Positions 35,410-35,482 of a stretch of DNA of 35,482 bases are shown here, piece by piece (positions within the stretch are counted from its first letter, which is position 1; each line of letters begins with the position of its first letter). The notes beneath the pieces are model-generated. The model did not search any database, was not told the origin of the DNA, and saw only the letters and a list, made by a program, of their open reading frames with translations. Origin of the DNA: Actinomycetota bacterium (GTDB taxonomy: Bacteria > Actinomycetota > Nitriliruptoria > Nitriliruptorales > Nitriliruptoraceae); assembly GCA_019348135.1 (NCBI GenBank), contig JAHWJY010000019.1:1-35482 (forward strand), read 5' to 3'. Position numbers and translations under genes: made by a program.

Positions 35410-35482
35410 ATGGACGTGACGTTGCTGTACTTCGACGGCTGCCCCAACTGGGAGACGACCGACGCGCACCTCCGGCTCCTCG
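35410..35482 (+). CDS. Thioredoxin-like small protein, N-terminal fragment; runs off the window end
   Basis: MDVTLLYFDGCPNWETTDAHLRLL..., downstream of the MerR-type promoter. Confidence 0.65.
   Translation, partial: MDVTLLYFDGCPNWETTDAHLRLL

Noticed and set aside
1-35482. CRISPR arrays, tRNA/rRNA genes, insertion sequences, sel genes (selA/B/C/D)
   Set aside because: None recognised by reading; sel genes, if present, must lie elsewhere in the genome.

Overview
High-GC actinobacterial-type chromosome window (about 35.5 kb), densely coding, with about 38 CDSs called on both strands. No rRNA, tRNA, CRISPR array or transposon was recognised. Most of the left half is ordinary: desaturase/reductase pair, MEDS-domain histidine kinase, YCII protein plus ECF sigma factor, TetR/ADH/F420-type oxidoreductase locus, LPXTG-anchored BNR-like protein, PhzF, DUF427, AhpD-like, DoxX, isochorismatase-like and DUF3179 proteins. 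The part most worth a second look is an apparently coherent redox/transport island at about 20.1-32.3 kb. It combines a YnjB/YnjC/YnjD-type ABC transporter, a YnjF-like CDP-alcohol phosphotransferase, two mercuric-reductase-like FAD disulfide oxidoreductases, an ECF sigma factor, two zf-HC2 (ZAS) proteins, a TVP38/DedA protein and an alpha/beta-hydrolase-OsmC fusion. It also holds two genes whose frames are interrupted by one in-frame UGA at a redox-active position: a peroxiredoxin-like HAG-U-LIC-R and a deiodinase/redoxin-like FGSFT-U-PYC. Each UGA is followed 11-12 nt later by a perfect hairpin resembling a bacterial SECIS. Both were missed or truncated by the ORF track. I propose them as UxxC selenoproteins, one at the 3' end and one inside the two main operons of the island. 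Other notable items are a 36-bp perfect palindromic operator spanning the stop codon of a TetR gene, with related half-sites upstream of the neighbouring ADH, and a MerR/CueR-type promoter at the right edge. All calls come from reading the sequence; no searches were run.
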